DNA of 64,000 nt from Paenibacillus methanolicus. GTDB taxonomy: Bacteria > Bacillota > Bacilli > Paenibacillales > Paenibacillaceae. Positions 62,100 through 64,000 of the stretch are shown here, piece by piece. The stretch covers positions 915,730 through 979,729 of the forward strand of contig NZ_VNHS01000002.1 of NCBI RefSeq assembly GCF_008124765.1, given 5' to 3'. Each line of letters opens with the position of its first letter. The stretch's first letter is position 1. The notes below the pieces were generated by a model, which was not told the DNA's origin, made no database searches, and worked only from the letters and a program-made list of their open reading frames with translations. The position numbers and the translations under genes were made by a program.

Positions 62100-63018
62100 A
62101 TAGACAATACGCCTTCTAAAAGCGATCGCAAGGACGCGCTGGTCATCGCAGATATGATCAAAACGGGTACTACTCTCCCGTTCGTTTTCATTCCGAAGCC
62201 TACGAGGAGCTACGTATTCTCATGGCAAACCGCGAGACGGTTACTAAGCGTTTGAACAGTGCAGTTAACCAGATTCATCGTTGGGTAGACATTGTCTTCC
62301 CCGAACTGCGTCAGGTCTTCAAAATCCTTACCTGCACCAGTTCGATCGCAACACTCAGACTGTTTCCTTTGCCAAGCGACATCAGTCAGTTAAACACCGA
62401 ACAGGTTTTGGCCGGTTGGAAGCAATACGTGAAGCGTCATGCTGGCGTTAAACGTGCTGAACTGCTCATTACACTCGCTAAATCCAGTGTTGGCACCACT
62501 CAGGCCCTCCACGCATACAAGCTTCATCTTGGCCAATTGCTAGAAGAATATGACCTGGCCAGCGTCAGCTTGAACAGATTGAGTATGAGCTGAACTGCAT
62601 TCTTAAACGCATTCCTTACGCAAAGAAGCTGCTTGAAATACGGGGCATCAGTGCTACGTGTCTTGCTGGCGTTCTCGGTGAGACCGGTGATCTAAGCGGC
62701 TATTCGCATGGAAATGCACTGCTTCGGCATGCTGGGCTGAATCTAGCGGAGGCCAGTTCTGGGAAATGGAGAGGAAAGATGGTGCTCAGCAAACGTGGGC
62801 GTCCACGTCTGCGTCATTTTCTGTATCTGATGACCATGTGTATGGTTATGACGAACCCCGAAATTCGGGTTTTACATCGTTACAATGTGGAGGAAAAGAA
62901 GCTAAAGAAGATGAAATCCATTATGAAATTGTGCAGCAAAATAGCTCGTTTACTAGTCGGCCTGGCTAAGAGTAGCGAAGCTTACGATTCAACCAGAGTT
63001 TTCCCACAGGCTGCCTAA
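62100..63018 (+). pseudogene. Decayed IS110-family transposase
   Basis: Three reading frames together give about 300 residues of an IS110/IS1111-type transposase: SDRKDALVIADMIK; then HSEAYEELRILMANRETVTKRLN...HRWVDIVFPELRQVF; then EYELNCILKRIPYAKKLLEIRGISATCLAGVLGETGD and LRHAGLNLAEASSGKWRGKMVLSKRGRPRLRHFLY (catalytic Ser region). One-base losses near 62161 (A run) and 62565 shift the frame. The first ~90 residues with most of the RuvC-like domain are missing; the fragment starts right after the neighbouring terminator. Confidence 0.8.
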
Positions 63019-63393
63019 GATCAGTCGATCCTCACCAGCTCAAGCATTCGCAGGATGACAAGAAGCACGGAGTATCGGGAGACATTACGCAAAAGGGCTC
63101 GGACCCGTTCCGATAGATAGACCGACCTCCACCCCGTAGTTAGATGTGACGAAGGAATGAAAGGGCTATGACCCGTTGAGACATGGGAGCGAGAATCGCT
63201 AGGGCGACGTGGAGACGTGCGTATATGGAACAATATGGGTGACAATCAAACCACCTTTATTCCCGCATGCCCAGTTTTGCGCCTACCTGCCTCCGGCTTC
63301 TCCAACATCCTCTTCTTCGTTCTAACTACAGGATGAAATCCTGCGAATTCATGAGTCTGAGTGAGGAAACTGAATCATTTCGAGGGAGCTTAA
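63019..63393. other. Right flank of the IS110 remnant, no gene seen
   Basis: The first ~220 bases probably belong to the insertion sequence's non-coding right end. The remainder shows no convincing gene. The 74-codon minus-strand frame at 63021-63245 is judged incidental. Confidence 0.4.
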
Positions 63394-63714
63394 TCACTTA
63401 ATCCAGACATTTTCTAATTTTCGCATGTAAATCTCGGGTTCTTCCTCATCAAAAACCTCGATACCGTTGTCTTGAAGAATCCCATTTTGAATTAAGGTTT
63501 CGATAACGTTGTTGGTAACATCGCTAAAGCCATCTTCAATAAGTTCCTCTTCAGTAAACAGAATGTTATCACCGCTGTTCTGCAAGAGATACCACGTTGT
63601 AATAGCAGCCGTTACGGGATTCCCTGCTAACTCCCGTACTTTACCGGCTGGGAGATGTGCAAACCCAATAAGTTCTCGTTTGCTGTGATTAATCAGAACG
63701 AAATTTTGTCCCAT
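63394..63714 (-). CDS. Conserved hypothetical protein, 106 residues
   Basis: An ATG with GGAAAGGTGAT upstream opens MGQNFVLINHSKRELIGFAHL, followed by AGNPVTAAITTWYLLQNSGDNI and an acidic C-terminus (FDEEEPEIYMRKLENVWIK). It is cytoplasmic, AT-rich and without signal peptide. It has the look of small proteins found near polymorphic toxin/immunity regions, but no toxin was seen. Function unknown. Confidence 0.65.
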   Translation of the reverse strand: MGQNFVLINHSKRELIGFAHLPAGKVRELAGNPVTAAITTWYLLQNSGDNILFTEEELIEDGFSDVTNNVIETLIQNGILQDNGIEVFDEEEPEIYMRKLENVWIK

Positions 63715-63779
63715 TTTATCACCTTTCCACTATACTCCGGCAAACGCACGGCTCCTTGAGGTTCAACTATCGTTCCCAG

Positions 63780-63911
63780 TTAAATTAATGATAAAATTTT
63801 GGACAATACAAAAAGTAGTAACTCAACAACTACCAATAATCCACTTATAAGAATTGAGATAAGCGAGCTTAGAGTTGGTTTCCAATTATTAATACCACCA
63901 AGTCCTAACTC
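63780..63911 (-). other. Short hydrophobic open frame without a start codon
   Basis: The minus strand reads LGGINNWKPTLSSLISILIS then GLLVVVELLLFVLSKILSLI and stop. It looks like the C-terminal membrane helix of a lost gene. No start codon or ribosome site is present in this 44-codon frame. Confidence 0.25.
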
Positions 63912-63989
63912 TTAAGCCCCGAAATTGGATTTGAGTCTAGACTACTTAACGTAGTAAGCTAGAAGCAGAACCAGTGGAGGGGATTTTTT

Positions 63990-64000
63990 ATGCAACGGAG
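63990..64000 (+). CDS. Start of a gene cut by the window edge
   Basis: GTGGAGGGG lies 8 bases before an ATG (ATGCAACGGAG) at the very end of the window. Only three to four codons are visible, so nothing can be said of the product. Confidence 0.35.

Overview
The window looks like chromosomal DNA of a plant-polysaccharide-degrading member of the Paenibacillaceae (Paenibacillus or Cohnella type). The reasons are the high GC content, AGGAGG-type ribosome sites, LplB/LplC-style ABC sugar importers with membrane-bound AraC regulators, an SLH-anchored surface protein, copper-amine-oxidase-type stalk domains and Gram-positive stress genes. Species cannot be fixed from this sequence alone. No rRNA, tRNA or CRISPR array was seen.

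Layout. 1-9 kb: a partial exported Ig/InlB-repeat protein, a LysM membrane protein, a SetA-like MFS exporter, a sporulation-type histidine kinase, an SgrR-like regulator and a lipase-like hydrolase. 9.2-25 kb: a pectin/rhamnogalacturonan/galactan locus. It has a seven-gene minus-strand operon (permease, binding lipoprotein, GH105, GH28, esterase, pectin methylesterase, GH43), a second permease transcribed divergently, a membrane-bound AraC regulator, rhamnogalacturonan acetylesterase, a sirtuin and a GH53 galactanase. The enzymes carry no signal peptides, so oligosaccharides are probably imported and finished in the cytoplasm. 25-36.5 kb: small genes, a secreted multimodular GH44 glucanase divergent from a LuxR-type response regulator plus a dual-kinase hybrid sensor, DinB, an Hfq-like protein and a netrin/TIMP-like exported protein. 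36.5-48.5 kb: small hypothetical genes and a 3242-residue SLH surface protein. 48.9-56.5 kb: catalase, a quinone/electrophile-type operon (MhqO-like dioxygenase, esterase, nitroreductase, GAPDH), Dps and an MFS exporter. 56.6-64 kb: an AT-richer stretch with broken genes (truncated HTH and alcohol dehydrogenase, hydrolase and AAC(3) remnants, a decayed IS110-type transposase) among a few intact ones.

Three observations stand out. First, the GH44 gene and the giant SLH gene, 18 kb apart, share a 27-bp three-block upstream motif, followed by exactly 22 bp and an identical TACGATGAG -10 region. This suggests one regulon, and the two-component system beside GH44 is the obvious candidate regulator. 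Second, two copies of a ~280-306 bp non-coding element have ~18-bp terminal inverted repeats and perfect 9-10 bp target duplications, and one copy sits inside an older relative of itself. Third, a GAPDH paralogue lies at the end of an electrophile-detoxification operon.
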